Shown: positions 20,253-29,380 of the stretch, one piece after another
Layout of the letters: every line of letters starts with the position of its first letter
Numbering within the stretch: the first letter of the stretch is position 1
DNA from: an uncultured Rhodobacter sp.
GTDB lineage: Bacteria; Pseudomonadota; Alphaproteobacteria; Rhodobacterales; Rhodobacteraceae
Length of the DNA: 64,000 nt
Assembly: GCA_945952585.1 (NCBI GenBank)
Contig: CAMFII010000006.1
Location: 1 to 64,000 of the forward strand
Direction of reading: 5' to 3'
Notes under the pieces: generated by a model
Told to the model about the DNA's origin: nothing
The model's input: the letters and a program-made list of their open reading frames with translations, nothing else
Databases searched by the model: none
Translations under genes and position numbers: made by a program

Positions 20253-20707
20253 ACTTCCAGTTCACCCCTGCCGAAAACATCGAAACGCTCTGGGTCGTCG
20301 CCGACCGCCTGCGCGTCGTCGGCCACTTTCCCGAAACGGATGTCTACCTGATCGAAGTCGAGGTGCCGCCCGGCTCGGGCACCCCGCCCCATACCCACGC
20401 CTCGCCCGAACTGTTCTGGGTGCTGGAAGGCGAGGTCGTCTTCCGCCGCTTCGGTGCCGGCGCGCCCGATGTCGTGACCGGGCGTCCGGGCGCATCGGTG
20501 CGGATCGAAGGACAGGTCCCGCACAACTATGCGAACGAAAGCGCCGCCCCTGCCCGCTTTGCCGTGCTGGTCGAGGCCGAGATGCTAGCCTTCTTCCGCG
20601 AGATCGCCCGCAGCGAACCATTGCAGCCCGGCGAGGCACCGGATTTTGCCGCGATCGGCGCCGCCATGGGACGGCACGGCATCGGCATGGTCCAGAAGGC
20701 CGCATGA
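20249..20707 (+). CDS. Cupin domain protein
   Basis: The 152-residue protein is a single cupin barrel with PPHTHASPELFWVLEGEVVF (about residues 49-68), containing the first cupin motif with two His and a Glu that would bind metal, and VPHNYANES (about 90) as the second motif. It may be a small dioxygenase, isomerase or binding protein; nothing distinguishes these. It is translationally coupled to the TetR gene upstream. Confidence 0.85.
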   Translation: MNFQFTPAENIETLWVVADRLRVVGHFPETDVYLIEVEVPPGSGTPPHTHASPELFWVLEGEVVFRRFGAGAPDVVTGRPGASVRIEGQVPHNYANESAAPARFAVLVEAEMLAFFREIARSEPLQPGEAPDFAAIGAAMGRHGIGMVQKAA

Positions 20708-20767
20708 TCGACGTCGCTTCCTTCTGGCGGAAAGTCTTACTAGACTTCCCGCCAGGAGGACCGCGCA

Positions 20768-21658
20768 ATGACCGATCTGCCCTTTGACGGCGCCATCAGC
20801 CGCTATTTCCAGAAGGACGCGCCCAAGAGCATCCGCAAGGCAATCGAGCAGGCCGACAAGGACGATATCCTGTCCAAGTCCTACCCCTATCGCGAAGAGA
20901 TGAAGACGAAGGAGTACGAGGCGCGGATGGACGAGTTGCAGCTGCAGCTCGTGCGGATGCATGCAGACGTGCGCGACACCGGCAAGCGGCTGATCGTGGT
21001 GTTCGAGGGGCGCGACGCCGCCGGCAAGGGCGGCACGATCGACGTGGTGCGGATGAACCTCAACCCGCGCGTCGCCCAGGTCGTGGCACTGGCGAAACCG
21101 TCGGACCGCGAGGCGCGGCAATGGTACTTCCAGCGCTATATCGACTGGCTGCCGGCCTGTGGCGAAATCGCCCTTTTCGACCGCAGCTGGTACAACCGGG
21201 GCATCGTCGAGCGGGTCTTCAAGTTCTCGACAGAAACGCAGCGTGAACGCTTCTTCGCTCAGCTTCCCGCCTTCGAGGACATGATCGTCGATGAAGGCAT
21301 GGTGCTGGTGAAGCTCTGGCTGCATGTCGACCGCGCCGAACAGCTGAAGCGCTTCCTCGACCGCGAGCGGGACGAACTGAAGCAATGGAAGCTCAGTCAG
21401 ATCGACATCGATGGCCTGAGCAAGTGGGACGACTACACCGTCGCCATCAACGACACGATCGGCCGCAGCCACACGGCGAGCGCCCCCTGGACCGTGATCC
21501 GGTCCGACGACAAGAAGCGCGCGCGGATCGCGGCGATCCAGACGATCCTCAGGGCGGTCGATTATTCCGGCAAGGACCGCAAGGTGATCGGCGATCCCGA
21601 TCCCGCGATCTGCGGCGGCCCCGAGATGCTCCGGTCGGGCGACGACGCGGGCGCATGA
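20768..21658 (+). CDS. ppk2: Polyphosphate kinase 2 (PPK2)
   Basis: The 296-residue enzyme transfers phosphate between polyphosphate and nucleotides. It has Walker [10 protein letters not shown] (about residues 82-90), [17 protein letters not shown], the lid region [12 protein letters not shown], and Walker [10 protein letters not shown] (about 139-147). It belongs to the one-domain PPK2 class; the class I preference (making GTP or ATP from polyphosphate) cannot be settled by eye. GGAGGA precedes the ATG. The stop overlaps the next TetR start (ATGA). Confidence 0.92.
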   Translation: MTDLPFDGAISRYFQKDAPKSIRKAIEQADKDDILSKSYPYREEMKTKEYEARMDELQLQLVRMHADVRDTGKRLIVVFEGRDAAGKGGTIDVVRMNLNPRVAQVVALAKPSDREARQWYFQRYIDWLPACGEIALFDRSWYNRGIVERVFKFSTETQRERFFAQLPAFEDMIVDEGMVLVKLWLHVDRAEQLKRFLDRERDELKQWKLSQIDIDGLSKWDDYTVAINDTIGRSHTASAPWTVIRSDDKKRARIAAIQTILRAVDYSGKDRKVIGDPDPAICGGPEMLRSGDDAGA

Positions 21659-22272
21659 CCAAACGCGGCTACCACCACGGCAACCTGCGTCAGGCGCTGG
21701 TGGAAGCCGCCCTCGACCTGATCCGCGAGAAGGGTCCGCAAGGTTTCACCCTGTCCGAGGCGGCGAAGGCGGTGGACGTGACCCCCGCCGCCGTCTACCG
21801 CCATTTCGCCGGTCGTGACGACCTGATCGCCGAGGCCGCACGGCAGGGCTACGAGATCTTCGCGGCGCTGATGGACTACGCCTATGACAACGGCAAGCCG
21901 ACCGCGCTTGCCGCCTTCGAGGCGACAGGCCGCGCCTACCTCGCCTTCGCCCGCAAGTATCCCGGCCATTACATGGCGATGTTCGAAAGCGGCCTCTCCA
22001 TGCAGGCCAACCCCGAACTCGCCGCCGCCGCCGCCCGCGCAAGCGCCGTCCTTGAAAAGGCCGCCGCAGCTTTGTCGGCGCATATTCCGCCCGAGAAGCG
22101 GCCGCCCGCCTCGATGTTCAGCGCCCATATCTGGGCCTTCTGCCACGGCATCGTCGAACTCTATACCCGCGGCGCCCCCGGCTCGCGTTCACCTTTTCCG
22201 CCCGAGCAGTTGCTCGAGGCCGGGATCGGCATCTACCTGAGGGGACTTGGACTGTTGCCCCCCGACGCGTGA
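21655..22272 (+). CDS. TetR/AcrR family transcriptional regulator
   Basis: The 205-residue protein begins [23 protein letters not shown] and continues [29 protein letters not shown], the TetR helix-turn-helix (about residues 5-58). The C-terminal half has the WHG-type region ([15 protein letters not shown]) of the TetR_C_13-like group. It starts within the ppk2 stop. Target unknown; the divergent or downstream CoA-disulfide-reductase-like gene is a possible target. A longer open frame upstream of 21655 is inside ppk2 and is not used. Confidence 0.88.
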   Translation: MTKRGYHHGNLRQALVEAALDLIREKGPQGFTLSEAAKAVDVTPAAVYRHFAGRDDLIAEAARQGYEIFAALMDYAYDNGKPTALAAFEATGRAYLAFARKYPGHYMAMFESGLSMQANPELAAAAARASAVLEKAAAALSAHIPPEKRPPASMFSAHIWAFCHGIVELYTRGAPGSRSPFPPEQLLEAGIGIYLRGLGLLPPDA

Positions 22273-22327
22273 CGGGCGGTCACCCGGCCTCGCGGACTTG
22301 CGTCTTTCTGACCCATGCAATTTTTGT

Positions 22328-22364
22328 TATATATAGACCACATTCCCTGAAACGATCGGGAATG
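22328..22364 (+). promoter_or_regulatory. Promoter and inverted-repeat operator of the rhodanese fusion gene
   Basis: TATATA at 22328-22333 (with TTTCTG 17 bases upstream) is followed by CATTCCC (22341-22347) and GGGAATG (22358-22364), an inverted repeat across the expected transcription start. A repressor of the sulfide/persulfide-sensing kind would fit the gene, but the half-sites do not match a spacing I can name. Confidence 0.45.
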
Positions 22365-22375
22365 GAGGACAGCAT

Positions 22376-24121
22376 ATGCGGGTCATCATCATTGGCGGCG
22401 TGGCGGCAGGGGCCTCGGCGGCGGCCCGGCTGCGGCGGTTGGACGAAAAAGCCGAGATCATCGTGCTGGAGCGCGATCCCTACGTCTCTTTCGCCAGTTG
22501 CGGCATGCCCTATCACATCGGCGGCACGATCAAGGATCGCGGTATCCTGCTTGTGCAGACGCCGCAAAGCCTTGCGGCGAACCTTGCGCTTGACGTGCGC
22601 ATCAATCACGAGGTCACAGCGGTGGATCGCAAGGCCCGGCGCGTCTCGGTGGTGGACCGCACGACCGGCAGCGCCTTCACGCTCGACTATGACTGGCTGG
22701 TGATCTGCTCGGGCGCGGCGCCGATCCTGCCGCCGATCGAGGGGCTTGATAATCCGCGGGTTCATAGCCTGCGCAACATCCCCGACATGGACGCGATCAT
22801 CGCCGACCTCGACAAGGGCGCGAAGCACGGGCTGGTCATCGGCGGCAGCTATATCGGACTTGAACTGGTCGAGGCCTTCCGCGAACGGGGCATGGAGACG
22901 GTCGTGGTCGAGATGGCCGACCGGCTGATGCCATGGCTCGACCCCGAGATGACGCGCATCCTGCATTACCACGTTGTCGAGCATGGCGCGGAGGTGCGGC
23001 TGGGCACGGCGGTCAAGGCGATACGGAACGCAGCCAGGGGCCTTGCGGTCGAGCTGTCGGATGGCAGCACCATCGAGACCGACATCGTCGCGCTGGCCAC
23101 GGGCGTTCGCCCCATCGCCACGCTCGCCAAGGAGATCGGCCTGCAGCTTGGCCCGCGTGGCGGGATCGCGGTGGATGCCCGGATGCGCACTTCGGATCCG
23201 CATATCCTTGCCGCGGGCGACGTGATCGAGACGCAAAGCATCGTCACCGGAGAGCCGGTCCTGTCGATGCTGGCGGGACCCGCGAACCGGCAGGGGCGGC
23301 TGGTGGCCGACACGATCCATGCGCTTTCGACTGGAGCGGAGTTGACCGCAGCCTATCGCGGCACCCAAGGCACCGGCATCGTCAAGGTCTTCGACATGAC
23401 CGCCGGGGGCACCGGGTTGACCGAGACGCAGCTGAAGGCGGCGGACCGGCCCTATCGCAAGATCCACCTGCTGCCGAACAGCCGTTCGGGGTATTATCCC
23501 GGCGCCAAGCCCATGCTGATGAAGGTGCTGTTCGCGCCCGAGGACGGCAAGCTTCTTGGCGCACAGATGGTCGGCTGGGACGGGATCGACAAGCGTCTGG
23601 ACGTTCTGGCGGTGGCGCTTCGGGCGGGCATGACCGTCTACGACCTGGAGCATCTGGAACTGGCCTATGCACCGCCCTATTCGCCGGCGAAGGATGCCAT
23701 CAACATGGCGGGCTTCATCGGCTCGAACCTGCTGCGCGGTCAGCTCGACCTGTGGTACTCCGAGCAATATCCCGAAATCGCCAAGACCGGCACCATCCTT
23801 GACGTGCGGACAACGGCCGAATGGGATCGCTGGCACATTCCCGGTGCCGTCCATATCCCGCTTCAGCAGCTCCGCTCGCGCATCGACAGGCTGCCAAAGG
23901 GCGAGACGATCCATACCTATTGCCGGTCAGGCTTCCGCAGCTATCTCGCCTCGACCATCCTCCGCCATAACGGGTTCCGGTCGCCCTTCCTGTCCGGCGG
24001 GGTCCTTGTCTTCCATGCCTGCCACAAGACACCGCTTGCCTTGGGGGATGGCGGGATGCCGGTTCTGAGCCATGCCGAGGACGTACTGGCGCAGCGGTCG
24101 AACGCCCGGTCGATGCTATAG
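22376..24121 (+). CDS. CoA-disulfide reductase-like flavoprotein with C-terminal rhodanese domain
   Basis: The 581-residue protein has FAD-binding GGVAAGASAAARLRR (about 7-21), the redox Cys in SFASCGMPYHIGG (about 43), a NAD(P)H-binding VIGGSYIGLELVEAF (about 154-168), and an FAD site AAGDVIE. A C-terminal rhodanese (about 470-581) has its Cys in HTYCRSGFRSYLA. Such fusions reduce CoA or glutathione persulfides and disulfides and are linked to sulfide handling. It is a single gene followed by a strong terminator; the upstream inverted repeat suggests regulation by a thiol or sulfide sensor. Confidence 0.88.
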   Translation: MRVIIIGGVAAGASAAARLRRLDEKAEIIVLERDPYVSFASCGMPYHIGGTIKDRGILLVQTPQSLAANLALDVRINHEVTAVDRKARRVSVVDRTTGSAFTLDYDWLVICSGAAPILPPIEGLDNPRVHSLRNIPDMDAIIADLDKGAKHGLVIGGSYIGLELVEAFRERGMETVVVEMADRLMPWLDPEMTRILHYHVVEHGAEVRLGTAVKAIRNAARGLAVELSDGSTIETDIVALATGVRPIATLAKEIGLQLGPRGGIAVDARMRTSDPHILAAGDVIETQSIVTGEPVLSMLAGPANRQGRLVADTIHALSTGAELTAAYRGTQGTGIVKVFDMTAGGTGLTETQLKAADRPYRKIHLLPNSRSGYYPGAKPMLMKVLFAPEDGKLLGAQMVGWDGIDKRLDVLAVALRAGMTVYDLEHLELAYAPPYSPAKDAINMAGFIGSNLLRGQLDLWYSEQYPEIAKTGTILDVRTTAEWDRWHIPGAVHIPLQQLRSRIDRLPKGETIHTYCRSGFRSYLASTILRHNGFRSPFLSGGVLVFHACHKTPLALGDGGMPVLSHAEDVLAQRSNARSML

Positions 24122-24132
24122 CGTTTCAAACG

Positions 24133-24166
24133 GAACGGGCCGGCGCATCGCTGCGCCGGCCCGTTC
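24133..24166. terminator. Bidirectional terminator, rhodanese fusion gene / potA-like gene
   Basis: GAACGGGCCGGCGCA (24133-24147) pairs perfectly with TGCGCCGGCCCGTTC (24152-24166). The 15-base stem has a four-base loop and lies between converging genes. Confidence 0.85.
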
Positions 24167-24187
24167 TGTTATTCCTGCCTGCCGCGC

Positions 24188-25288
24188 TCAGCGGAACAGG
24201 ACAAGCGCGCTCGGGCTCCACGCCACGCGGGTGCGCGTGCCGATGTCCAGCACCGGGCGACCCGGCACGTTGCGCATCGACAGGCGCACCGGCTCGCCGA
24301 CGCCGTCTAGCTTCACGTCGTAGTAGGTCATGTCGCCATAGTAGACGACTTCCTCGATGGTGCCGGGCGTCTCACGGTCCGACGCGGTCTGCCCTTCATA
24401 GAGGATGGTCAGCGTCTCGGGCCGGAAGCCGACGCTGACGCCGTTTCCGGTCGCCGCGCCCGGCGCCTGTTCGGCCGGGATGTGACATTGGCCAAGGCCC
24501 GCCACGTCGACATCGAAACCACCGTCGCCCGTCGAATGCGCGGTCGCCGGCAGGAAGTTCATCGTGCCGATGAAGTCCGCCACCTGCCGCGACTTCGGAC
24601 GGCGATAGAGCGTTTCCGGATCGTCGAGCTGGGCGATCTGGCCCTCGAACATGACCGCGATCCGGTCGGACATGACCAGCGCTTCTTCCTGGTCATGGGT
24701 GACGAGGATGAAGGTAATGCCGACTTGGCGTTGCAGCTTGATCAGCTCGACCTGCATGTTCTCGCGCAGCTTTTTGTCGAGCGCCGAGAGCGGTTCGTCG
24801 AGCAGCAGCACCTTCGGCTTCAGGATCAGGGCGCGCGCCAGCGCGACGCGCTGCCGCTGGCCGCCGGACAGGGCATGCGCCGCACGTTTGCCATAGCCCT
24901 TGAGGCCCACCATCTCCAGCGCCTCGCCGACGCGGCGGCCAAGCTCGTCCTTCGACAGGTTTTCGCGGCGCAGACCGAAGCCCACGTTCTGCTCGACCGT
25001 CAGGTGCGGGAAGATCGCGTAGGACTGGAACACCATGTTGGTCGGACGCTTGTTTGGCGGGATATGCGCCGCGTCCTTGCCGTCGATCAGGATCGCGCCC
25101 GAGGAAATCTCCTCGAAGCCGGCGATTGTGCGCAAGAGAGTGGTCTTGCCGCAGCCCGAAGGCCCGAGCAGCGAAAAGAACTCACCAGCCTTGATCGTCG
25201 CGTTGATGCCCCTCAGCGCATGGTAGTCGCCGTAGTATTTCTGGACATCCCTGAACTCGATCATCGTGGGTTTGTCGGACACGGTCAC
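24188..25288 (-). CDS. potA: Polyamine-type ABC transporter ATP-binding protein
   Basis: The 366-residue ATPase has Walker A GPSGCGKTT (about 43-51), signature LSGGQRQRVALARAL (about 142-156), Walker B VLLLDEPLSALDKKLR (about 165-180) and a C-terminal TOBE domain (about 285-366). The domain set is that of PotA-type importers for spermidine/putrescine or similar. A GTG start at 25288 is used, with GGAGG six bases upstream; it overlaps the preceding stop (GTGA). The binding protein is not in the window, so the substrate is inferred from family. Confidence 0.9.
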   Translation of the reverse strand: MTVSDKPTMIEFRDVQKYYGDYHALRGINATIKAGEFFSLLGPSGCGKTTLLRTIAGFEEISSGAILIDGKDAAHIPPNKRPTNMVFQSYAIFPHLTVEQNVGFGLRRENLSKDELGRRVGEALEMVGLKGYGKRAAHALSGGQRQRVALARALILKPKVLLLDEPLSALDKKLRENMQVELIKLQRQVGITFILVTHDQEEALVMSDRIAVMFEGQIAQLDDPETLYRRPKSRQVADFIGTMNFLPATAHSTGDGGFDVDVAGLGQCHIPAEQAPGAATGNGVSVGFRPETLTILYEGQTASDRETPGTIEEVVYYGDMTYYDVKLDGVGEPVRLSMRNVPGRPVLDIGTRTRVAWSPSALVLFR

Positions 25289-26091
25289 AGGAAGCCTCCG
25301 GTATCTTTGGCGCCAGTCCGGGCGATGCCGCGGCGGCGATAGAATTCAGCGATGGACAGCAGGCAGATCGACAGGCAGACGAGCACCGTGCCGAGCGCCA
25401 TGATGGCGGGAACCCGGGCGGGGAAGCGGAACTGGCCATAGATATAGACCGACAGCACCGTCTGGTTGCCCCCCAGGAAGTAGGCGATGATGAATTCGTC
25501 CAGGCTGATGGTGAAGCAGATCAGCAGGGACGAGATGATGCCGGGCATGACGAGCGGCAGCACGATCAGCCGGAAGGTCGAAGCCGGCGTTTCGCCCAGG
25601 TCATAGGCCGCCTCTTCCAGCGACCGGTCCAGCGATTGGAAGGCCGAGGACAGGATCGCCGTGGCGAAGGGCGTGCAGATCAGCAGGTGACCCATGATGA
25701 TCGTCAGGATCGACAGCGGCACGTTCAGCGTGAGCAGCACGACGAGGAGCGACATCGAGACGATCATCTCGGGAAGCACCATCGGCAGCATGATGAGGCC
25801 AAGGATCCCCGCCTTGCCCGGGAAGTTGAACCGGGTCGTGGCGCGGGCCGCGAAGATGCCGAGGCAGGTCGACAGGATCGAGGACGACACCGCGATGATG
25901 AGCGAGTTCTTCACCGCCTTGAACAGCTGCGTATCGTTCCACATCATCTGGAACCACTCGGTGGTGAACCCGGACAGCGGGAAGGCGATGACCTTGCTGT
26001 TGTTGAACGCGAAGAGCGGCAGAAGCACGATCGGCGCGTAGAGGAAGATCAGGTAGACGACCGCGTAGGTCTTGAGGGCCGGGAACTTCAT
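25285..26091 (-). CDS. potC: Polyamine-type ABC transporter permease (PotC-like)
   Basis: The 268-residue inner membrane protein has six membrane helices and the EAA loop (LEEAAYDLGETPASTFRLIVLPLVMPGI, about 165-190, shown for location). It starts MKFPALKTYAVVYLIFLYAPIVLLPLFAFN, the PotC-type N-terminus. It overlaps both its neighbours by four bases, consistent with one transcript potB-potC-potA on the minus strand. Confidence 0.88.
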   Translation of the reverse strand: MKFPALKTYAVVYLIFLYAPIVLLPLFAFNNSKVIAFPLSGFTTEWFQMMWNDTQLFKAVKNSLIIAVSSSILSTCLGIFAARATTRFNFPGKAGILGLIMLPMVLPEMIVSMSLLVVLLTLNVPLSILTIIMGHLLICTPFATAILSSAFQSLDRSLEEAAYDLGETPASTFRLIVLPLVMPGIISSLLICFTISLDEFIIAYFLGGNQTVLSVYIYGQFRFPARVPAIMALGTVLVCLSICLLSIAEFYRRRGIARTGAKDTGGFL

Positions 26092-26981
26092 TTGTTGCCC
26101 CTCAGGAAGCGACGGTTCAGAGCCAGGAAGATCAGCGTCACGCCGGCCACGATCAGCATCGCTGACACAGCGATGGCGGACCCCATGGCCTTGTGGTTCT
26201 GCTTGAGCATCTCGACCTGGATCATGTTGGCGATCATCGGAAGCTTGCCGCCGCCGATCAGGTCGGGGGTGACGTAGTCGCCGATGGTCGGGATGAACAC
26301 GATCAGGATTGCCGCGATCACGCCCGGCATCGACAAGGGCAGCGTCACCCGCCAGAAGGTACGCAGGCGGCTTTCGCCAAGGTCCTGACCGGCCTCGAGC
26401 AGCGAGCGGTCGATCTTTTCAAGCGCGACATAGATCGGAAGGATCGCGAAGGGCGCATAGGCATGGGCCAGCGTGATGACGAAGGCCTGGACGTTGTAGT
26501 TGAGCGAGGTCAGCGGCTCATTGATGATGCCAAGCGACATCAGTCCCGAGTTGATGACGCCGTTGTAGCCAAGGATCACCTTCCACAGGAAAACGCGGAT
26601 CAGGTAGCTGGTCCAGAACGGGATGGTGATGAGGAAGAGCCAGAGCGACTTCTTGTTCGGGGGGACGTTGAAGCTGACGAAATAGGCGACCGGATAGGCC
26701 AGGATCACGGTCACGGCAGTCACCGCCATCGACACCCAGAGCGACCGCAGCATGATCGCGCGGTAGATCGGGCCGGTCCAGATCTTGATGTAGTTGGCAA
26801 GGCTGAAATCGGCGATCAGCGACCCGGCGGGACCATCTGCCATAAAAGAGTAGACAAAGACCGTGACCAGCGGCGCCGCAAGCAGCAAAATCGCGTAGAT
26901 CGCGGTCGGGCTGATCATCGTGAGGCCGTTGGCAGCCTCCGACCGACCGATCCTTTGCAGGAATCCCCCTGAACTCATCAT
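26088..26981 (-). CDS. potB: Polyamine-type ABC transporter permease (PotB-like)
   Basis: The 297-residue protein has six membrane segments and the permease EAA loop (LLEAGQDLGESRLRTFWRVTLPLSMPGVI near residue 205). It pairs with PotC-like as a heterodimer. The start is uncertain: ATG at 26981 or 26978, with GGGGG just before, or an upstream GTG at 26996 with no ribosome-binding site. The operon promoter should lie in 26985-27176, where a palindromic ATTTGATCAAAT (27074-27085) resembles the MocR-linked sites. Confidence 0.85.
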   Translation of the reverse strand: MMSSGGFLQRIGRSEAANGLTMISPTAIYAILLLAAPLVTVFVYSFMADGPAGSLIADFSLANYIKIWTGPIYRAIMLRSLWVSMAVTAVTVILAYPVAYFVSFNVPPNKKSLWLFLITIPFWTSYLIRVFLWKVILGYNGVINSGLMSLGIINEPLTSLNYNVQAFVITLAHAYAPFAILPIYVALEKIDRSLLEAGQDLGESRLRTFWRVTLPLSMPGVIAAILIVFIPTIGDYVTPDLIGGGKLPMIANMIQVEMLKQNHKAMGSAIAVSAMLIVAGVTLIFLALNRRFLRGNK

Positions 26982-27050
26982 GCCCCCTGTAAGCACGCCC
27001 GGCTGTCATGCCGATGCTGTTGTCAGGCGGTTTCTGGCACGGAAAAACAG

Positions 27051-27147
27051 GTCTGAAAAGGGGTCAGACGATGATTTGATCAAATTTTGGCAGTCGCCAG
27101 CGCACAAAAGTCGACGCACACAGCAGCAAACGCCCGAAAAACGGGCG
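27051..27147. promoter_or_regulatory. Regulatory region before the pot genes: palindromes and terminator hairpin
   Basis: Three elements are seen. GTCTGA-N7-TCAGAC lies at 27051-27069. The perfect 12-base palindrome ATTTGATCAAAT is at 27074-27085. CGCCCG-AAAAA-CGGGCG at 27131-27147 is a hairpin suited to end the upstream small gene on the minus strand. The 12-mer resembles ATTTG-TAT-CAAAT in the MocR gene leader (28974-28986), so MocR may control this operon. Confidence 0.4.
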
Positions 27148-27176
27148 CAGGCAGGCGACTCAGGGCAGCCGGGTGA

Positions 27177-27434
27177 TCAGCGGATGACCGCTTCGACTGC
27201 GATCGCGCGCTTCTTCAGTTCCGAATAGAGCGCCGGAAGGACACGGGTCTGACGCACGGCACGCGACAGGGCGTCGGAAAGACGGCCCTCATCCGCGAGG
27301 GCTTCGGTCACCCGCCAGATCAGCCGACGCGCCACGCCATCGTCATAGACGATCTCGGTCGCACCCGTGCGGTTCTTGCGAATGCCAAGGAAAACACTGC
27401 CCCCGTGGGGGGCATGAAAAGCGGCTTGTCCCAT
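27177..27434 (-). CDS. Small conserved hypothetical protein
   Basis: The 85-residue basic protein starts MGQAAFHAPHGGSVFLGIRKN and ends in a Lys/Arg-rich helix (SELKKRAIAVEAVIR). The segment between holds a helical RRLIWRVTEALADE. I do not recognise a named family. The frame opens further upstream to a GTG at 27560 that overlaps the mocR stop, but a promoter-like TTGACC and a TTGTATCGA site lie between, so the ATG at 27434 is preferred. Function unknown. Confidence 0.55.
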   Translation of the reverse strand: MGQAAFHAPHGGSVFLGIRKNRTGATEIVYDDGVARRLIWRVTEALADEGRLSDALSRAVRQTRVLPALYSELKKRAIAVEAVIR

Positions 27435-27556
27435 TTGCGGGTCTTTCTTTTGTCTGCTCGATACAAACAAATTGCGAAGCACCGCCCATCCGGTCAAGCG
27501 ACGGATGCGAAAATTTCTCATCAAATCCATGGGATGAGTCGTCGCTGCAACAGCAT

Positions 27557-28945
27557 TCACAGGGACAGCTCCTGCGGCGGGCTGGCCAGAAGCCGGCTGA
27601 GACGAGCGATCGCATCATCGAAATCGCTGCGTGAGGATTGCCCGGAAATCGCGATGCGCACCGCATTCGGTGCCCGCCCGGTGTTCAGCGCATAGATATC
27701 GGCGGACCGCACGAGCACGCCCTCGGCCTCGGCCCGCACGGTGAAGCTGGTTGTCCGCCATCCCCGGGGCAGCCTCAACCAGACGAAGGACACGCCCGGC
27801 TGCCAGGACAGATCATAGGCGCCAAGCGCGTTCACGACGGTCTGGAGGCGCGGCTCAAGCTCCTGCCGCACCGCCTGACGGATTCGCTCGCCCGCGCCCG
27901 AGGTCATGATGTCGAGGCACAGAAGGTGAACCGGCAACCCCAGACCGAAGAAGGCGTTCTTCGCCGCCGCCCGCGCCTCGTCGCCACGCCCGGGCGGACA
28001 GACGACCCAGCCGAAGCGCAACGCGGCCGAAACCGATTTCGACAGGCTGCCGACATACCAGGTGCGATCGGGCGCCAGCGCCCGGAACGACGGCAGGTCG
28101 CTTTCCGCGACCGAATAGCAATCGTCCTCGAGGATCTGCAGGTCGTGCCGTCGCGCCACCTCGACGATCGCCGCCCGGCGCTCTGCGCTCATGCAGGCGG
28201 TGGTCGGGTTCTGCGCCTGGGGGGTCAGGCAGACGAACTGGGCGCGCTGACGGCGACAGGCCAGATCGAGCGACTCCGGGCGCATTCCCTCGGCGTCCAT
28301 CTCGACCGCAACCGGATCGCCGCGCAGCTGCATCACCGCCTGGCGCAGCCCGGGATAAGCCAGGTCCTCGAGCATGACCACCGGTCGGTCCCCACGCAGG
28401 CTGGCTTGCAGCACCGTCAGGATGCCGTTCTGTCCGCCATGGGTCAGCGCGATGTCGTCCGCAGCGACAGCCCCCAGGACCCGGTCCGACAACCAGGCCA
28501 GCACGGCTTGCCGCAAATCGGCTTCGGAGGGCTGATCTGGATAGTAGAGCCAGTCGCGCCCCACCCCTTCGGCCATCCGGTGAAGCGACTGGCGGAAGGC
28601 GGCAAGCTGTCCGACATCGGGCAGCGCCGGCCAGCGCAGGTCGACCTGACCCTTGGGTGGAGGCTGCTCGATCAGCGGCGAGAATCTTTGCCTTGATACA
28701 CCGGTCACGAATGTACCCCGACCAACCTCGCCGGACAGGAGCCCTTCCTGCGTGGCAAGCTGGTAGGCCCGAGCGACAGTGCCCGGTGTCATTCCCAGCC
28801 GCCAGGCCATGTCTCTGACAGGAGGGAGTTTTTCGCCCGGCAGCAGGTCACCCTCTCGAATGGCGCGGCGCAGGGCGCCGGTGAGGGCAAGATACTTCGG
28901 CCCATCGGATTGACTCAGATCGGGAGACCAAATTGTATCGGTCAC
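27557..28945 (-). CDS. MocR/PtsJ-type GntR regulator with aminotransferase domain
   Basis: The 462-residue protein has an N-terminal GntR winged helix (KYLALTGALRRAIREGDLLPGEKLPPVRDMAWRLGMTPGTVARAYQ, about 14-60, given for location) followed by a class I aminotransferase domain. NPTTAC corresponds to the pyridoxal pocket and SLSKSVSA carries the lysine that would bind PLP (about residue 295). MocR proteins sense PLP or amines and control metabolism genes. GTG at 28945 is chosen because GGGAAG lies nine bases before it and the protein then starts MTDTIWSPD. Sites with TTGTAT and ATACAA lie on its own promoter and near the small gene downstream. Confidence 0.88.
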   Translation of the reverse strand: MTDTIWSPDLSQSDGPKYLALTGALRRAIREGDLLPGEKLPPVRDMAWRLGMTPGTVARAYQLATQEGLLSGEVGRGTFVTGVSRQRFSPLIEQPPPKGQVDLRWPALPDVGQLAAFRQSLHRMAEGVGRDWLYYPDQPSEADLRQAVLAWLSDRVLGAVAADDIALTHGGQNGILTVLQASLRGDRPVVMLEDLAYPGLRQAVMQLRGDPVAVEMDAEGMRPESLDLACRRQRAQFVCLTPQAQNPTTACMSAERRAAIVEVARRHDLQILEDDCYSVAESDLPSFRALAPDRTWYVGSLSKSVSAALRFGWVVCPPGRGDEARAAAKNAFFGLGLPVHLLCLDIMTSGAGERIRQAVRQELEPRLQTVVNALGAYDLSWQPGVSFVWLRLPRGWRTTSFTVRAEAEGVLVRSADIYALNTGRAPNAVRIAISGQSSRSDFDDAIARLSRLLASPPQELSL

Positions 28946-28973
28946 AATGTTTTTCTTCCCTTTTGTGCCGCCC

Positions 28974-29019
28974 ATTTGTATCAAATCACTACGCTAAACT
29001 GAACATTGTATCAATACAA
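28974..29019. promoter_or_regulatory. MocR operator cluster between mocR and the DUF1127 gene
   Basis: ATTTG-TAT-CAAAT (28974-28986) and TTGTAT-CA-ATACAA (29006-29019) lie between the divergent genes. A related ATTGTATCG occurs at 28932-28940. Together these look like operator half-sites for the MocR dimer. Confidence 0.55.
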
Positions 29020-29030
29020 AAGGTGCTCCC

Positions 29031-29270
29031 ATGTCCGCGCTCCGCGCGAAAGATCCGACCTTCGCCCAGCTGACCGGCCTTCCGTCGGGGATGGCCTTGC
29101 CGCCCCTGTCGCGCGCTGTCGTCACCCTGGCCCGACAGGTTGTGATCTGGGAGACCCGCCTGCGCGCGCGACGCAGCCTGTCGCGCCTCGACCGCCATAT
29201 GCTGGTCGATATCGGTCTGAGCCCGGACGAGGCGCGGACCGAATGCGCAAAGCCCTTTTGGCGCGACTGA
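29031..29270 (+). CDS. DUF1127 domain protein
   Basis: The 79-residue protein has the DUF1127 C-terminal block: LSRLDRHMLVDIGLSPDEARTECAKPFWRD (about 50-79), with the D-x-G-L and final KPFW typical. Small DUF1127 proteins of alphaproteobacteria influence RNA maturation and metabolism; the molecular role is unsettled. AAAAGGTGCTCCC sits before the ATG. It is divergent from mocR with shared operator-like sites, so MocR may regulate it, and it ends at an intrinsic terminator. Confidence 0.88.
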   Translation: MSALRAKDPTFAQLTGLPSGMALPPLSRAVVTLARQVVIWETRLRARRSLSRLDRHMLVDIGLSPDEARTECAKPFWRD

Positions 29271-29313
29271 TCCGCGCCATCCGAGACCGATTCCCTGATC
29301 GGTAACCCCAGAC

Positions 29314-29341
29314 TGGGCCGGAGACATCCGGCCCATTTTTT
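29314..29341 (+). terminator. Intrinsic terminator of the DUF1127 gene
   Basis: TGGGCCGG (29314-29321) pairs with CCGGCCCA (29328-29335) around AGACAT and is followed by TTTTTT. Confidence 0.9.
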
Positions 29342-29380
29342 GTTGTCTGAGTAGCGGTACCCGTCCGATAAAAATGCAAC

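Noticed and set aside
27435-27560. GTG start at 27560 for the small protein downstream of mocR
   Set aside because: It would overlap the mocR stop, but a promoter-like TTGACC and operator-like TTGTATCGA lie between, so the ATG at 27434 is preferred.
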